Of a DNA stretch of 64,000 nucleotides, positions 35,441 to 48,067 are shown in pieces (within the stretch, counting starts at the first letter, position 1; the number at the start of each line of letters is the position of its first letter). The notes under the pieces were generated by a model that was given only the letters and a program-made list of their open reading frames with translations, had not been told where the DNA came from and did no database searches. The stretch is from Spinacia oleracea (lineage: Eukaryota > Streptophyta > Magnoliopsida > Caryophyllales > Amaranthaceae), in the NCBI RefSeq assembly GCF_020520425.1, contig NC_079492.1:145607861-145671860 (forward strand), in the 5' to 3' direction. The translations under genes and the position numbers were made by a program.

Positions 35441-35835
35441 ATTATTCATTTGGCTGACATGGCTTTGAAATTTTGATTAAATTGGTGATTTTAAGATGTC
35501 ATTCTCACAAAACTTAAGTTATCTACTCATACATGACAACAAAGGGGATATATGAAAATGTTGATTGTCCTCCACCGAATCACCGACTAACTAATTGGAC
35601 ATGTGATTAATAGGTTAATCATTTTAACCTATAAATAATAATGAGGTATTTCAATCTTAATTTTAAAAAAATCAAATAAGGTAAAATAAGTTAATTAAAC
35701 GGAGCCTACATATTCCGTGTGTGTTTAAAAAGTTCATTAAAGTTGATTAGTTGGTCTCATGTTAGAAAAGAAGAGACAATACAAAAAACATTAGGAGAAA
35801 TGAGAACTTTGTAGCATGCCAGTTTTACTAGGTTA

Positions 35836-36027
35836 TATTTTTTCTACTCCGTAATGGGTAAGAATAATGGACTATATTAAACCAACACCTAGCACAAGTT
35901 AACCAGTCCAGCTACACAAGTCTTTGCTTGAGCTTCTCCCAAGCATTTCGCAGTAGATGGAGCTCGACCCCGTGACCTCCAAGTCACAAGGTGAGTTCCC
36001 CACCAACTTCACCGACTTATGTTTGTT
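35836..36027 (-). mobile_element. tRNA-derived SINE, second family member
   Basis: Flanked by a perfect 15-bp duplication AGTTTTACTAGGTTA (35821-35835 and 36028-36042). On the minus strand it has a tRNA-like head with GTTGGTGGGGAACTC (box A-like) and GGGGTCGAGCTCC (box B-like). It ends near a short A-rich tail against the left copy. 192 bp. Sequence is distinct from the SINE at 28861-29021. Confidence 0.72.
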
Positions 36028-36042
36028 AGTTTTACTAGGTTA

Positions 36043-36664
36043 GGGTTATTCAATTATGAACCGTATTGGTAGACCATTACACAGACAAAGTCTCTCCCTT
36101 TGTACTAAGGGAAGATTGTTTCATTTGGTTTTAGAATATAAAATACTTGTACCCAAAGTACGAAGATCCAAATAGTTTTGTCTAATTAAGATTTACTAAA
36201 TTCTCAAAAAAAAAATACATACATTAAAGATTCACTAAATCACATTCTCCGCACGACCACACCAAAATTGATTGTCAAGTTGATATATTACTAATCATGT
36301 TTTCTCCACCTAGATAAAGTATTATCTGATTTTTCTAAGGTTTGGTCTAGTATAATTTTACCGAATTTGAGTGGTCTTCTCTGAACCGGTTCTCCTCATT
36401 TGACTAAATTGTGATTGTACTTGAATAATAAAATCTTTTTATTTTTTTTACGAGAAACGATAATATCTTAATGAATCTTTTTTTCATTATCAAATACTCA
36501 GTAAGATACTGTTAGATTTAACTTAATACATATGTTTCCAAATGCCATAAATTGTCTTAACATGGTTAATTTATCAAGTTATTTGACATTAACATCTAAT
36601 TTGTTCTAATATGATCTTTTCAAATAGAAGCAAATGCTTTTATCAACTTTATAAGACAAGAAAG
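36043..36664. other. Intergenic, nothing recognised
   Basis: AT-rich, no coding signs. Confidence 0.35.
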
Positions 36665-37130
36665 AAAAAAACTCAGCCTAAATCAAACCAACTACTAATA
36701 ATTTTCCAATTTGTCAAAAAAAACTCGGCCTAAATCAGACTACTCCTTAATATTTTTCAATTTATCCAAAAGAACTCGGCCTAAATCAGACTATTCCGTA
36801 ATATTTTCTAATTTCTCCAAAAGAACTCGGCCTAAATCGGACCAACTGCTAATATTTTTCAATTTGTCCAAAAAAACTCGGCCTAAATCGGACCAACTAC
36901 TAATATTTTCCAATTTGTCCAAAAAAACCCGGCCTAAATCGGACCAACTACTAATATTTTCCAATTTGTCCAAAAAAACTCGGCCTAAATCGGACCAACT
37001 AGCAATATTTTCCAATCTATCAAAAAAACTCGGCTTAAATCGACCAACTACCACTTCGTAATATTTTCTAATTTGTCCAAAAAAACTCGGCCTAAATCGG
37101 ACATACTAATATTTTCCAATTTGTCCAAAC
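36665..37130. repeat. 51-bp minisatellite, about nine units, upstream of the pyrophosphatase gene
   Basis: Each unit contains AAAAACTCGGCCTAAATC, then GGACCAACTACTAATATTTT and CCAATTTGTCC. Units 4 to 7 are nearly identical and the outer units have diverged. Because 51 is divisible by three, a 116-codon open frame of 17-residue repeats (KKTRPKSDQLLIFSNLS) runs through it. This is a by-product of the period and not evidence of a protein. The array ends about 305 bp before the TATA box at 37436. Confidence 0.9.
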
Positions 37131-37435
37131 AAATAACAACTTTAGGGAACATAATTGAACAAAGACGTTTCCTTAAAAAATATAAATGCATGGCACTAAT
37201 CCACTAACATATACACAAACTCTCCATGATCGATCGATCTTGACCTGAGATTTTAGGGAAGGTGGGACAGCGAAACGATCCAACGCGTTCTTCCATCTCA
37301 ATTCTCAAACGTTGACCCTCCCATTTGCATTCCGTTTCACATAGGAGTAGGACAGGACAATTTTGGTTTATACCCATTCCTAATTTAATTAATTAATTTA
37401 AATTGAATATACTAAATTAAATTAAATCCCACCAT

Positions 37436-37443
37436 TATATAAA
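37436..37443 (+). promoter_or_regulatory. TATA box of the pyrophosphatase gene
   Basis: TATATAAA followed about 30 bp later by a leader exon that ends at a good donor (TCTGG|GTATGT, 37551/37552). The leader intron 37552-38518 (967 bp, GT-AG) ends 4 bp before the start codon. Confidence 0.6.
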
Positions 37444-38522
37444 CCCCTCAAAATCAGGAGAAGATCAAGAAATTCATAGATCTCCGTCCCTTCTGTCTTC
37501 TTTCGTGTATTAACTTCCCGAATTTCAGCTCTTCGCTCCACTTTTTTCTGGGTATGTTTTTCATTTCTGCTATTTCTGGGTTTTCTTTGTTTATTTAGTT
37601 GCATTTTTCACCTTCGTTTTGCTTTAATAATAGTTGAATACATTGTTTTGTAATCGGATTATCTTTTGCTGGTTTGATTCCTTGCGCCTTTTTGTTTATT
37701 TTAATTGGGTTTTGCTTTTTGTTTGCTTTTGCGAAGATTTGGATTGAATTTATTCTTATTAATGTGAGATTTCATTTGTTTTGTGGGGTTCATCAATGCC
37801 TTAATATATTGCTGTTCATTGTTGATTAGATTGATTTATCTATGAACTGCATGTTTATGTTTAATCGACGGTTTTGGCTTAATCTGAGTATTTTGGTAGC
37901 TGAAGGCATAGCTAATTTGGATCTTAAACAGATGAACACGAATTAGTAATTACTCTCAAAATCATGTATTCGATATGAATTTACACCTCCCATTACAGAA
38001 TGACGGGCCACATTCGATTACATTTGGTATAAATGATTCGTATAGAGATGATTGTATAAAAGTTTTGGTAGAGATTAATCAACCAAGTTAAAGTTACACA
38101 AAATGTTGAATGCAGATGAGCACCATGATTATCTAAAAAGGATGAATGTAGCCAAGTTTTGCTAATTTGCAGCCTTGCTCTTACAAAAATGTTACAATAA
38201 TGTTTTAGGTCCTATACTTAATAGAAAAAAGTATAATCAACTCAATTTCATTAGGATAATAATAGGGTAACGTTCACAGTTATAGAGAGTTCTATGGTAT
38301 TTTGGGTTCAGGAAATCAATTGAATAAAGGGGTTTCTCCGCTTGAAATATCAGAAGACATTCTCAACTCTTAACACTATTAAATGTTTTAAATTTGTGTC
38401 TCCTTCGTTTTTCCTTGACTATTTGAGAATAATTTGTGAAATTCTTTGCTTATACTGTATCTAAATCATGGCTAATGTGTTGTCACGATGCACTTACACA
38501 TTTTGTTACTTATTTCAGAAAT

Positions 38523-40305
38523 ATGGATGATCAGATAAACGGTCTTGCAAACGTGGATGATCAGGTAAACGGTCTTGCAAAGCAAGTTAAACAAATGTAT
38601 CGCCCAAGCCCAACTCCAAAGTTGAACCAGAGGATCATTTCATCAATGTCAAGGAGATCCGTTGCTGCCCATCCTTGGCATGATCTTGAGATTGGTACAC
38701 ATCTCAAAATGTTATTCCCCTCCCTTCTTCCAAAATTCTGTCTAATTTCTTCGAATGTTATTAAGCGGTTTTTCTTGTTCTGTTAACAGGACCTGAAGCC
38801 CCTGAAATTTTCAACTGTGTAAGTAGTCATCTTCTTCTGATCCCCAAATTGGTTGCAATCTTACTTAGGCTCTGTTTGGTTTGGTGTAAAACATTTTCAG
38901 TGTAAAATGATTTTTCAAGGGAAAACACAATTCCAAACTAGTTTTTCTTTGTTTGGTTCCTTAAAAGAAAATGAGAGAAGATGGTGAAGATTAAGGGGAA
39001 GAAGGGAGGGGGAGGTAAGGAGGAAACCTTTGACGGAGTTATGAAAAATTGTTTTCCATCCGTTTCAAACCAAACAACGTAGAATGATTGAAAAGGAGAG
39101 AATAATTTTCCCTGAATATTGTTTTACACCCTACCAAACGGAACCTTAGTTCCTTGAGGCGATATTTTATCAGTTTAACTAATAACTCTGAAACTTTTTC
39201 TACTACAGGTTGTTGAAATCAGTAAAGGAAGCAAAGTCAAGTATGAGCTTGACAAAAAGACTGGGCTTATCAAGGTGAGTTCGTATTGTCAATCTCCTAC
39301 TCATTTTGCTGACAAAAATCAAAGAGTAGATTTACACTTTTATCTGGAATATCTGCTTGAAGTGTTGTCATACTGTTTTCTGTAGCAATTAGTTTGTTCA
39401 ATTTACAGCTCCGTACTCCATTCCAGACATTTCCAAATATCTGTTCTTTTTCCAGGTTGATAGAATATTGTACTCGTCTGTGGTCTACCCTCACAACTAT
39501 GGTTTTATTCCACGAACATTGTGTGAAGATGGTGATCCCATGGATGTGTTGGTGCTTATGCAGGTAACTTCTGAAACTAAAGCTCAATTGTTTGTCTTCT
39601 TAATAACTATTTTTCCCACCCATAATCAATTGTTTGTCTTCTTAAGGCTCAATTGTTTGTCATATTTTCTATCTTTTCCAGGAACCAATTGTCCCAGGTG
39701 CCTTCCTCCGAGCTCGGGCCATTGGTCTGATGCCTATGATTGATCAGGTTCTACAAATTACATTTATATGTTCAAAGATTGTATTATGATTTATGACTAC
39801 TACTTAATTGACTTTAATGATGATAATTTTTGTTTTATACATCTCTTGACCAGGGGGAGAAAGATGATAAGATTATTGCAGTTTGTGCTGATGATCCTGA
39901 AGTTCGACACTACACCGACATCAACCAACTTCCTCCTCATCGCTTGGCTGAGATCAGACGCTTTTTTGAGGACTGTATCCTTATAAAATTTTCATATAAA
40001 CTAATTACTTATCAAAGAATATTTATAATTTTATCAAAACAAGTTTTTATTATTCATGAGTTTGGAACATGTCTTCTCTTTCCTTAACGATATTCAGACA
40101 AGAAAAACGAGAACAAAGAGGTTGCTGTGGATGAATTTTTGCCACCTCAAACTGCTTGTGATGCCATCAAGCACTCCATGTAAGTGTTACTGCAATATGT
40201 AACTTTGAGGATACTGAATCCAACTTTTCTGATGCCTAATTTTATTTATTTATTTATTTCAGGGATCTTTATGCTGAATACATTCTACAGACATTGAGAA
40301 GATGA
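38523..40305 (+). CDS. PPA: Soluble inorganic pyrophosphatase (family I), 228 residues
   Basis: Eight coding exons: 38523-38694, 38790-38818, 39209-39274, 39456-39563, 39682-39747, 39854-39974, 40098-40179, 40263-40305. All introns are GT-AG and the frame closes throughout. The enzyme hydrolyses pyrophosphate to two phosphates, pulling biosynthetic reactions forward. Active-site landmarks are all present: [14 protein letters not shown] (Glu70, Lys73, Lys78), [11 protein letters not shown] (Tyr104, Arg109) and the PROSITE signature DGDPMDVLV (Asp114, Asp116, Asp119), which binds Mg2+. DDKIIAV and [13 protein letters not shown] follow. No transit peptide is seen, so this is the cytosolic/nuclear plant PPa type, not a plastid form. 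The first 21 residues contain a 10-residue tandem duplication ([20 protein letters not shown]), making the protein slightly longer than the usual 211-218. A MITE fills most of the second coding intron. Confidence 0.96.
38878..39145. mobile_element. Tourist-like MITE, family A, in a pyrophosphatase intron
   Basis: Ends GGCTCTGTTTGGTTTGG and CCAAACGGAACC with TTA on both sides (38875-38877 and 39146-39148). 268 bp inside a 390-bp intron; without it the intron would be about 119 bp. Confidence 0.85.
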
Positions 40306-42144
40306 ATGCTGCTTATAATTTATTTTGACAGCCATATCCTAAAGTTATATGGAAGGCTTTTGGTAACAGATATCACCCGACTCTAGATGCTACCTATTGA
40401 AGAGTTTGTGTTAGAAATTCAAAAAAAAAAACAAAAAAAGCTGAAAATTTATTTGTTCTTCTGTAATATTATTTATCTTGCCAAATTATTGTAGTAAATT
40501 TCAATGAGCTTCATGAAGTTAGAAATTTTGTTTTCTTATACTTCGTATCATGTTTGATATTGGAAGCTATTGTGAAATTGTCACAAAATGGGAATATTCT
40601 TTTTCTTTCAACTTTGTATCTCAGTTGATAAGCTGTGTATGAAACTTCAGTGAATTTTTTGCAGTCAACTACTGCTTGAAGATGCCTAAAAAAACACTTT
40701 GCTGTCAATAATTCAGTAAGGATTGGCTCGAACTTGAAATTGTATGGAGTAACATAGCTACCTCCATTCGTATTTACTCCGTAGTTGTCATGTGATTAGT
40801 TACACATCAACATGAATTAGTAATAAGTGAAGCTATTCAAATGCTCTCAAAATTTTGATAGTCAATGGACCACTTACTACATGCATAGAAATTGGAAAAA
40901 CCTATGCATTGAGTTCTTAAATTTGGAAGGGCTAGGGGGGCCAAATTTAAAGTTACTCCATCCTTTTCCCTCCCCACAACTTTGTCTCAACTATGTTATT
41001 CTTTCGATGAACCCCCCTTGACGAGCCCATACCAGTATTTTAAAGGCCCGTTCGTTATTGTTTTTTGTTTTCAATTTTCTGTTTTTTTCATATAACTAAA
41101 ATCCAAAATATGCCATAAAAATACTTCAGGGTCTGTTCAGTATTGTTTTGTTTTCAGTTTTTACAAAAACAAAAAACCAATATATGAAAAATACTTTTTG
41201 TTGCCAGTTTTCAAAATCAACCTGATTATTATTATAAGTAAGATTATTTTTAGTTCATTATTCAATCTAAATCGTAGTTCATTATTCAATCTAAATCATA
41301 TGATTTACAAAACCAAAAACTGGTAACTAACCGTGATATCAAACAACCTCTTAGTTTTTAGTTTTTTTGTTATCAATTTTCATAATCAACCTGATTAAAC
41401 TAACAGTAATACCGACAAACCCTTAATAATACACTTGCATTTTGGCAAAGGACTAAAAAATGTAGTTTATGTCCTCTTGATATCATGGACTAAACTGATT
41501 GTTGTGTTAAGGCAATGATGTAGCACAGGATACTGCACGTATTCGGTGTTTTTTACATAGGCCGAAGGAGAGACAACTTCTTTACATAGTCTGATAACTT
41601 GTTTACATATGCTAGGGTGGTTAAGTAGCATATCACCAATGCTAGACTGAATAAGGCTTCAGTGCCATTGCCAAAGCAAGCAGAGAACTAAAGCTGTCGT
41701 GTTCGGAATAAGTTTCCTGCCTTCCAAACCTTTCTCTACACCGTTATATTACTGCATTCCACATGCCTCTTTTTATTCGGGTATAGAATACCAAAATTTG
41801 TCACAAAAGTTAATACAGAAATTTCCTATCTACTAAGAGTTCCTTTACAAAGAGAAACAATGAGCATCAGAACTTGGGAGTTCAATCATATTGCGCAAAA
41901 TGCACAAAACCAGCGGCTTGTACCATGAATCAATGATGTACAAGCTCAAAGTTTCAACAAATAACATGAAAAGGAGCTAAGTAAATAATAGAGTTGTTTA
42001 TCAAGGAAATACTTGGAACTGCATTGTTATGAGAGGATCATTAAACTCGCAACATCAGTAATGTTTAAATCAAGTCTATTTTTTTTCTTGACCAGTAACA
42101 GCAAAACTTCCATGCAATTGTTTTTTTCTTCGCCAGACTCGAGA
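40306..42144. other. 3' flanks of the pyrophosphatase and TIM13 genes
   Basis: The genes converge here. A (TTTA)n-rich acceptor region and 3' untranslated DNA come first. At 41040-41430 there are inverted-looking copies of a TTTTGTTTTCAGTTTTT / AAACTGGTAACTAAC block, perhaps an old MITE. No gene recognised. Confidence 0.4.
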
Positions 42145-44386
42145 TTATCGTTGTTGTTGGCTAAAGAGAGCTCTGCTAATTATACCAGTAGCTTCAATAT
42201 ACCGATCAACACACCTTGAAACACAGCTGCTTTCACTTCCACTTAAGCTTGATCCAGGTTTTGTTATGCACTTATCAAAGCACTTTCCCCTAACAGTCTG
42301 AAAACAAAGAAAATACAAGTAAAATCAATAATTGGATTATGTTAATGACTCGTATCTCAAGTCCAAAGGCAATTTTCTGAGATGAAATGTTAATGACACC
42401 AGATAGCACAACTTATCCAAGTGACTATCCAACTAAATCGAGCTTATTCATTCAACGACCAGACAAAATGGTTTGAACTCTTAAAAATCAATTTATAGAA
42501 TTCCCATAGAAGAAAATAGAGTTAAAAAAGCAACACACTATAGTACAACAAGTTCTGAACCAAACGAAGGATAGCTTAGTGTGAGCTTAATAGATAATAC
42601 AATTTGCTCAAACAAATACAATTCATCTACATAATAGCCACATTCTTCCATCCCCTCTTCAAAACTAAAGCCAACATAATATCAAAAAAGTAATAATATA
42701 AATTTCATCCCAATCCGCTATCCATCACTCAACTTGATTGAGACATCTTTAAACATCAATCACAATCTACAACTAATATTTTTTCATAATCAGAGACCTT
42801 ATCTGTGAGTCATCCAAATAAACCTCAATAATGTGTAATGGCCTTGAGTAGGTTAAGAATAAAGTTGTGAACATTCGGATTTCACCAAACCATCCTCGAA
42901 TAGCACTAACAGACTAATAATAGGTTGTTGCTGCATTTTCTAGATTTCCATGATGTATGCTCTAGGAGTATCATACATATAGATGAAGGAACCGTGTTAT
43001 ATGTTACAGTCCACACCACAATAGACCCAGAGTATAGCCATGAGAAGACTAACCTTCAACAATTAAGGCAGCGTTGTACCGAGAGAAAACCATTTACCAA
43101 GAACACTTTTTTTTTCCCATTCTCCAATTTCCCATAACCTTCCCAACATACCCTCTCCTAATCTCTGCCATCCCTCATCTTCCCACCCCCTCTCTAATTT
43201 TGCCAAGATACCAAACAAAAGAAAGTACTAATTTCTATTGAAATATACTCCATCCCTTCGAAAAGATTCAATAGTACTCTGCTTAATCCTTCAACATCAT
43301 AACCCTTGAAAATAGGATTTCCAATCACAAATCCTTGCTTCTCCAATGCAAAAACTTTTTCTGGACATTGTAAACAATGTATATTATGTCTATAATTCAA
43401 GACCTACGAAATCGAATTTCAATCAATTTATCTATGAACTAGACAATCCTCAAAGTTCCTTAATTTGCACAAAAGCTTCAAATTCAGAAGTTCTCAACAA
43501 GGTCAACATATACCAATGCATCATTCAATTCGATTCGTTTGCCTCAATTTCAATTAAAGTACTCACACTATAACATCGGCAAGTCATATTCACATTGAAC
43601 TTAGATAAAAATTAGTTCAAAAATTTATCAATTCTCCAATTTCCCATAACCTTCTCAACATACCTCTCCTAATCTCTGCCATCCCCCATCTTCACACCCC
43701 CCTCTAATTCTGGGGGGATACCAAACAAGAGAAAATACTAATTTCTATCGAAATATACTCCCTCCCTTCGAAAAGATTCAATAGTACTTTGCTTAATCCT
43801 TCAACATTATGATCCTTGAAAATAGGATTTCAAATCACAAATCCTTACTTCTCCAATGCAAAAACTTTTTCCCGACATTGTAAACCAATGTATAATTGTA
43901 TATAATGTCTACAACTCCAGACCTACGAAATCGAATTTCAATTAAATTATCTTCGAACTAGACAAATCCCCAACCTTAATTTGCACATAATCCTCAAATT
44001 CAGAAGTTCTCAACAAGGTCAACATGTAGCAATGCATCATTCAATTCGATTCGTTTGCCTCAACTTTAATTAAAATACTCAAACTATAACATCGGCAAGT
44101 CATATTCACATTGAACTTAGATAAAATTAGTTCAAAAATTTATCAATTCCCCTAATTTCACCTATTCAAATTGAACTAATGAGCAGTAATTATACTTTTA
44201 ATCAAATCAATTCCAGCAAACATTAACTAAAATATTCAACGATTTTTTTAAAAAAAAATGGGAAAAAACCTCGAGGAATTCTTCAGCGTAGGCTTGAGCG
44301 AGCTGATTTTTGACCTGATCCATAATAGCTTCAGGATTAGGCTGCGCAGCAGTTGATCCACTCGTCGACGATCCAAATGAATCCAT
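42145..44386 (-). CDS. TIM13: Mitochondrial import inner-membrane translocase subunit TIM13, 89 residues
   Basis: Two exons, 44386-44270 and 42297-42145, joined by a 1,972-bp GT-AG intron. The frame is intact. The product starts MDSFGSSTSGSTAAQPN and contains QLAQAYAEEFLETVRGKC. The twin CX3C motif of small TIM chaperones is complete: Cys45-FDK-Cys49 and Cys64-VSR-Cys68. Small TIM proteins form hexamers (TIM8-TIM13) in the intermembrane space that carry hydrophobic precursors to the inner membrane; the four cysteines form two disulphides. Length and flanking sequence match Arabidopsis TIM13 (At1g61570), as I recall it. Upstream, a telo-box AAACCCTAA (about 44455-44463) and a site II word TGGGCT (about 44519-44524) are the pair common in promoters of ribosomal and mitochondrial genes. 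The intron carries a 512-bp tandem duplication. Confidence 0.95.
43121..44150. repeat. Tandem duplication of about 512 bp inside the TIM13 intron
   Basis: Copy 1 is 43121-43632, copy 2 about 43633-44150. Both run from TCTCCAATTTCCCATAACC to AAAATTTATCAATT with scattered substitutions and small indels. Neither contains a gene. Confidence 0.88.
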
Positions 44387-44454
44387 TTTTCTCTCTCTTC
44401 CTTAATTCACCGGCGATGCTTTCTCTCTCACAATTTCTCTCCTTTCTAACCGAT

Positions 44455-44524
44455 AAACCCTAACTTAAACCTTCTACGAGTGTAATGGTTTTCGCCTCTT
44501 TTGCAAGCTAAACTTAAATGGGCT
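44455..44524 (-). promoter_or_regulatory. Telo-box plus site II element of TIM13
   Basis: AAACCCTAA and TGGGCT lie about 70 and 135 bp above the TIM13 start codon. This pairing is known from plant genes for ribosomal and mitochondrial biogenesis (TCP-factor site II plus telo-box). Function here is inferred. Confidence 0.5.
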
Positions 44525-44942
44525 GGCATTTATGTGGTCTTTGTTGGCTCGAACTTCTTTTGGGTTGCCTAGATTTAAGTGAGACATTCGTGTAAAGTTT
44601 CAAGTTTAAAATTGGACGTGCGTGACGGTTTTGGATCGGTGTCTAAATTACAAACGGAGAATGGAATTGAACCAGAGAACTATTGTACACGGATTCTTAG
44701 TTTTAATCATTATCTCAAGATCTCATTGATCAAATTGAGTATATGGTCATTATTGTTTTGTAGTCATGTCGGGTAAATGGGTTTATGGGATGGATGACGA
44801 TTGACGAGATCATGTCTTAGGATTTTGTTACAAAGTAGATTGTTCTAGAGTCGGGTCAGTTTTTAATACCTTTAGAATGGCAAGCATTTTTCTTTTTGAG
44901 GCGAATTTATTTTACAGTTTTCTAGAATGGGAGTAAGACTAA
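44525..44942. other. Upstream flank of TIM13
   Basis: No other gene or element recognised. Confidence 0.35.
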
Positions 44943-45227
44943 GAGCAACTCCAATGATGGAAAAAGGAACATGCTCACAAAAAAAATGAGCATGTGAGCA
45001 GGTAACCCACCATTAGTACAACAATGACATAAGAAGCTGTTGAAATCTTGTAGTTATTTTGGGCTACGTAGCTCAAATAAATAAATTATTTAAATTAGAT
45101 ATTGTAGGGAGCTACAAAGTATTGTAGACCACCAATGTGAAAATTTATAGTTTTAATCAATTGTAGTTAGACATTTAATGTGGCAAACTTAGCCACAACA
45201 TCTTATAGCTCACCATTGAAGTTGCTC
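44943..45227. mobile_element. Tourist-like MITE, family B
   Basis: Ends GAGCAACTCCAATG and CATTGAAGTTGCTC with TAA on both sides (44940-44942 and 45228-45230). 285 bp. Clearly a sister of 25844-26150, with the same order of internal words. Confidence 0.87.
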
Positions 45228-47063
45228 TAATGACTATACTAAAATTCTTAAGTCTTATACAAAGTACTCCGTAGTTATAAGCGAGAGATACTTAGTGCAG
45301 TTGGTAAGGGTTTGCCCTACGACCTTTTGGTTGATGATTTACCGTACAACATCAAGACCATGTTTGACCATTAGAGGTTAGCGTTTAGCTGTTAACTGTT
45401 TGTATAAGCAGTTATTTGATTACCTTTTTGTTCAACATATTTGACTAGTTGTTAGTGTAAATGTATTTGGTAACATAGATGTTTGCCAAAAGTTGTTAAT
45501 TACTTATTGTGCAAAATGAAATTTGTGCACATTTGTCTTTTATAACATTTTAATTTAATTTCGTTGGATAAGAATAATAAGGTCATGTTCTGTTCGACTT
45601 ATTTTGACTTATTTCAGACAAAATAAGTTCAGATAAGTTCAGTTAAATTCAGATAAGTTATGCAAAAATAAGTTTTTTCCAGACATTTTCACGCATAAAT
45701 AAGTTGATTTTAGACAAAATAAGTCTTTTTCAGATAAAATAAGTTAAGATAAGTTCAGTTAAGTCCAGATAAGTTCAGATAATATAAGTTCAGTAAAAAT
45801 AAGTCCAATATAACGGAATCTAATTATGGACAAAAATGACATTTATAATGTTAAGTTAGCTATCCTCTAAAAAAAAATTGGTTACATAAACATAACATGG
45901 CCCATAGTCACCTGTATAAATCACGTCCAAGTTATGTGAAATAAGGTTTTATTAAGAGGCCACAGACAAACTTATGTTGGATATCTCGTTAGTCGTTAAT
46001 GATATGAATTGAGTCACTGGTTTTGGTTTTGGGAAGGGGAAGGAACAACTTGTCAAATGACAATTGGCCCCTCGCTTCCGCAGCCGGGAAGAAAAAGATG
46101 AGAACTATATAATACATTAATACGTGTTAATACTAGATTACCGTGTTCTATATTCCATAATGATGTGTATTTAACTGTTAATTAATTAAAAATTACTCGT
46201 ACTAGTTTAACTAAGTTCAATAAAACATGGACGTCAGCCGCGGTGACGAACGCCAATACGCCATGCCCTTAGGTTATTTATAGTAATTAATTAAGGAAAA
46301 TAATCAAACTCATTCTTGTAAATGGAAAAAGGTTAGGCTGAAAGTTTATTCTTTAATCTACGCTTATTATATTGTTAAATTTGATTATTCTTTTTATTAA
46401 AATAACTAACGTCAAAAGAAGCAAACGGACATCAGAATGTCACACTAGAAATTGAACATGACGACATGAAATGTTTGATTTTTGGAACAAAATACATCGT
46501 TTACTTGCAATAGTAATTTTTAAGGACCCTTTCGATATTTTCTGGGGGGTTAAAGAGAGCCCATCAATTAATTAAAGCTAGAATTAAGAGTTATTACATT
46601 ATAGTCACTACGCAGTCCTCGATCTACGATACCCTTTTAGTTTTTAGTTTTTATGACTTCTAAAATCATAAAATCAAAATTTGAAAACTTGTAGTGAAAC
46701 TGCGCGAATATAAGGTTCTGGCATGGTTTTGTTTAAGAAAGCGTGATTGTAACGATTAGCAAGTACCACGTATCATTGAAATATTTACATGGTAAATCGA
46801 GCATGATCTCCAATTAAACAAAACAAAAAAAAAATGTGGACACGTACGTCCTAGTAGTATGAATATCATGGTTTGCAGCTTTCAAATTAGAATTAATTAA
46901 GAGGTATTCCATTATTTCCACCTTGCAACCTTCATCCCCTTTCTCTTATAAAGTTAGGGTTTGTATGTGGGTCCTAAGAGGCAACATCCAACATGGTATG
47001 GTTTTAATTTTTAGGTCATTTAAGTCATAATGCATATCAAAAGTAAATCAGAAGTATTTACAT
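45228..47063. other. Gene-poor stretch
   Basis: At 45590-45830 there is an irregular array of AAATAAGTTCAGATAAGTTCAG words. At about 45290-45330 a GTGCAGTTGGTAAGGGT word might be a SINE box A. No coding region was recognised. Confidence 0.4.
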
Positions 47064-47543
47064 CGTTACATGAATTAAGCTTTGAGAATTTACCTTCACA
47101 CTACCTTATCATGGAAAATTTTATATGAAAATGGACAACGAAGTTCTAATGTTTAAGTTAAACGGTAACTAATTTAGAGTTAAAGTGATCCAAATGTACA
47201 TACGTAAAGCTTAGCTTACTAAAAAGACGTTATGAGTAAATAGGAAAATTCAAAATTAGGTTGCCCTAGCTAGTATAATAGCATGACTCGTTTTCTATGC
47301 TCGTTACATGAATTAAGTATTGAGAATTTACCTTCACACTACCTTATCTTGGAAAATTATATATGAGAATGGACAAAGGAGTTAAAATTTTTAAGTTAAA
47401 CTGTAACTAATTTAAAAGTTAAACTGATCCAAATATACGTACGTAAAGCTGATTAAAAAGACGTTATGATATACAGAGTAAATAGGAAAATTTAAAACTA
47501 GGTTGCCCTAGCTAGTATGGTAGCATGACTCGTTTTCTATGCT
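47064..47543. repeat. Tandem duplication of about 240 bp
   Basis: Copy 1 47064-47301, copy 2 47302-47543, both running from CGTTACATGAATTAAG to TCGTTTTCTATGCT. Divergence is moderate with several short indels. Non-coding. Confidence 0.88.
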
Positions 47544-47976
47544 CGTTACATGATTTCATCCACTTATTTAACTAAAGTCTAAAGAGTTCAAAAAAAGAAA
47601 ATGGGGAAGTACCCGATTGAAGTATGCTTGACCAAGTCATAAATAAAAAGCTAGCTGGTCCGGGTTGTGGATTGTGGAACACTTCTATTGCGACCCGGCA
47701 TGCATTGCGCACATATGTGGTAAACATACAATTGATAGCTACATATATTTACATGGCTAATAATGACATTTATTTTCAGAGGAGATTTTAAATGATACGC
47801 CTATATATATAAGTTAAAAAACTAATTCAACTAAATATTAATACTTATGTCTTTTTATTTCATGTATGTAGTATTATAAATAGCCACCTCCTTTAAAGTT
47901 ACATACGATGATACTTATGTCTTTTTATATTTTTTTTTATAAATATAAGAAAAATAAACTTAAGAGACGTCCCTAT

Positions 47977-48067
47977 CACGACAAAAAATTGTACCATTAA
48001 CGACGGGAAATCCCGTTGCTAAAAGTCAATAATCGCTGATTAATGACGAGATTTCCTGTCGTGATCG
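47977..48067. mobile_element. CACTA-MITE relic
   Basis: CACGACAAAAAATTGTACC followed by ATTAACGACGGGAAATCCCG, which matches the end and subterminal region of the CACTA MITEs at 53824, 60235 and 60871. Only one side is recognisable. Confidence 0.55.

Noticed and set aside
36711-37061. 116-codon frame of 17-residue repeats
   Set aside because: It is explained by a 51-bp minisatellite whose period is divisible by three. There are no start context or splice signs, and the minus strand is equally open.
36665-37130. CRISPR-like repeat array
   Set aside because: Units are contiguous and wholly repetitive with no unique spacers, and the DNA is plant nuclear.
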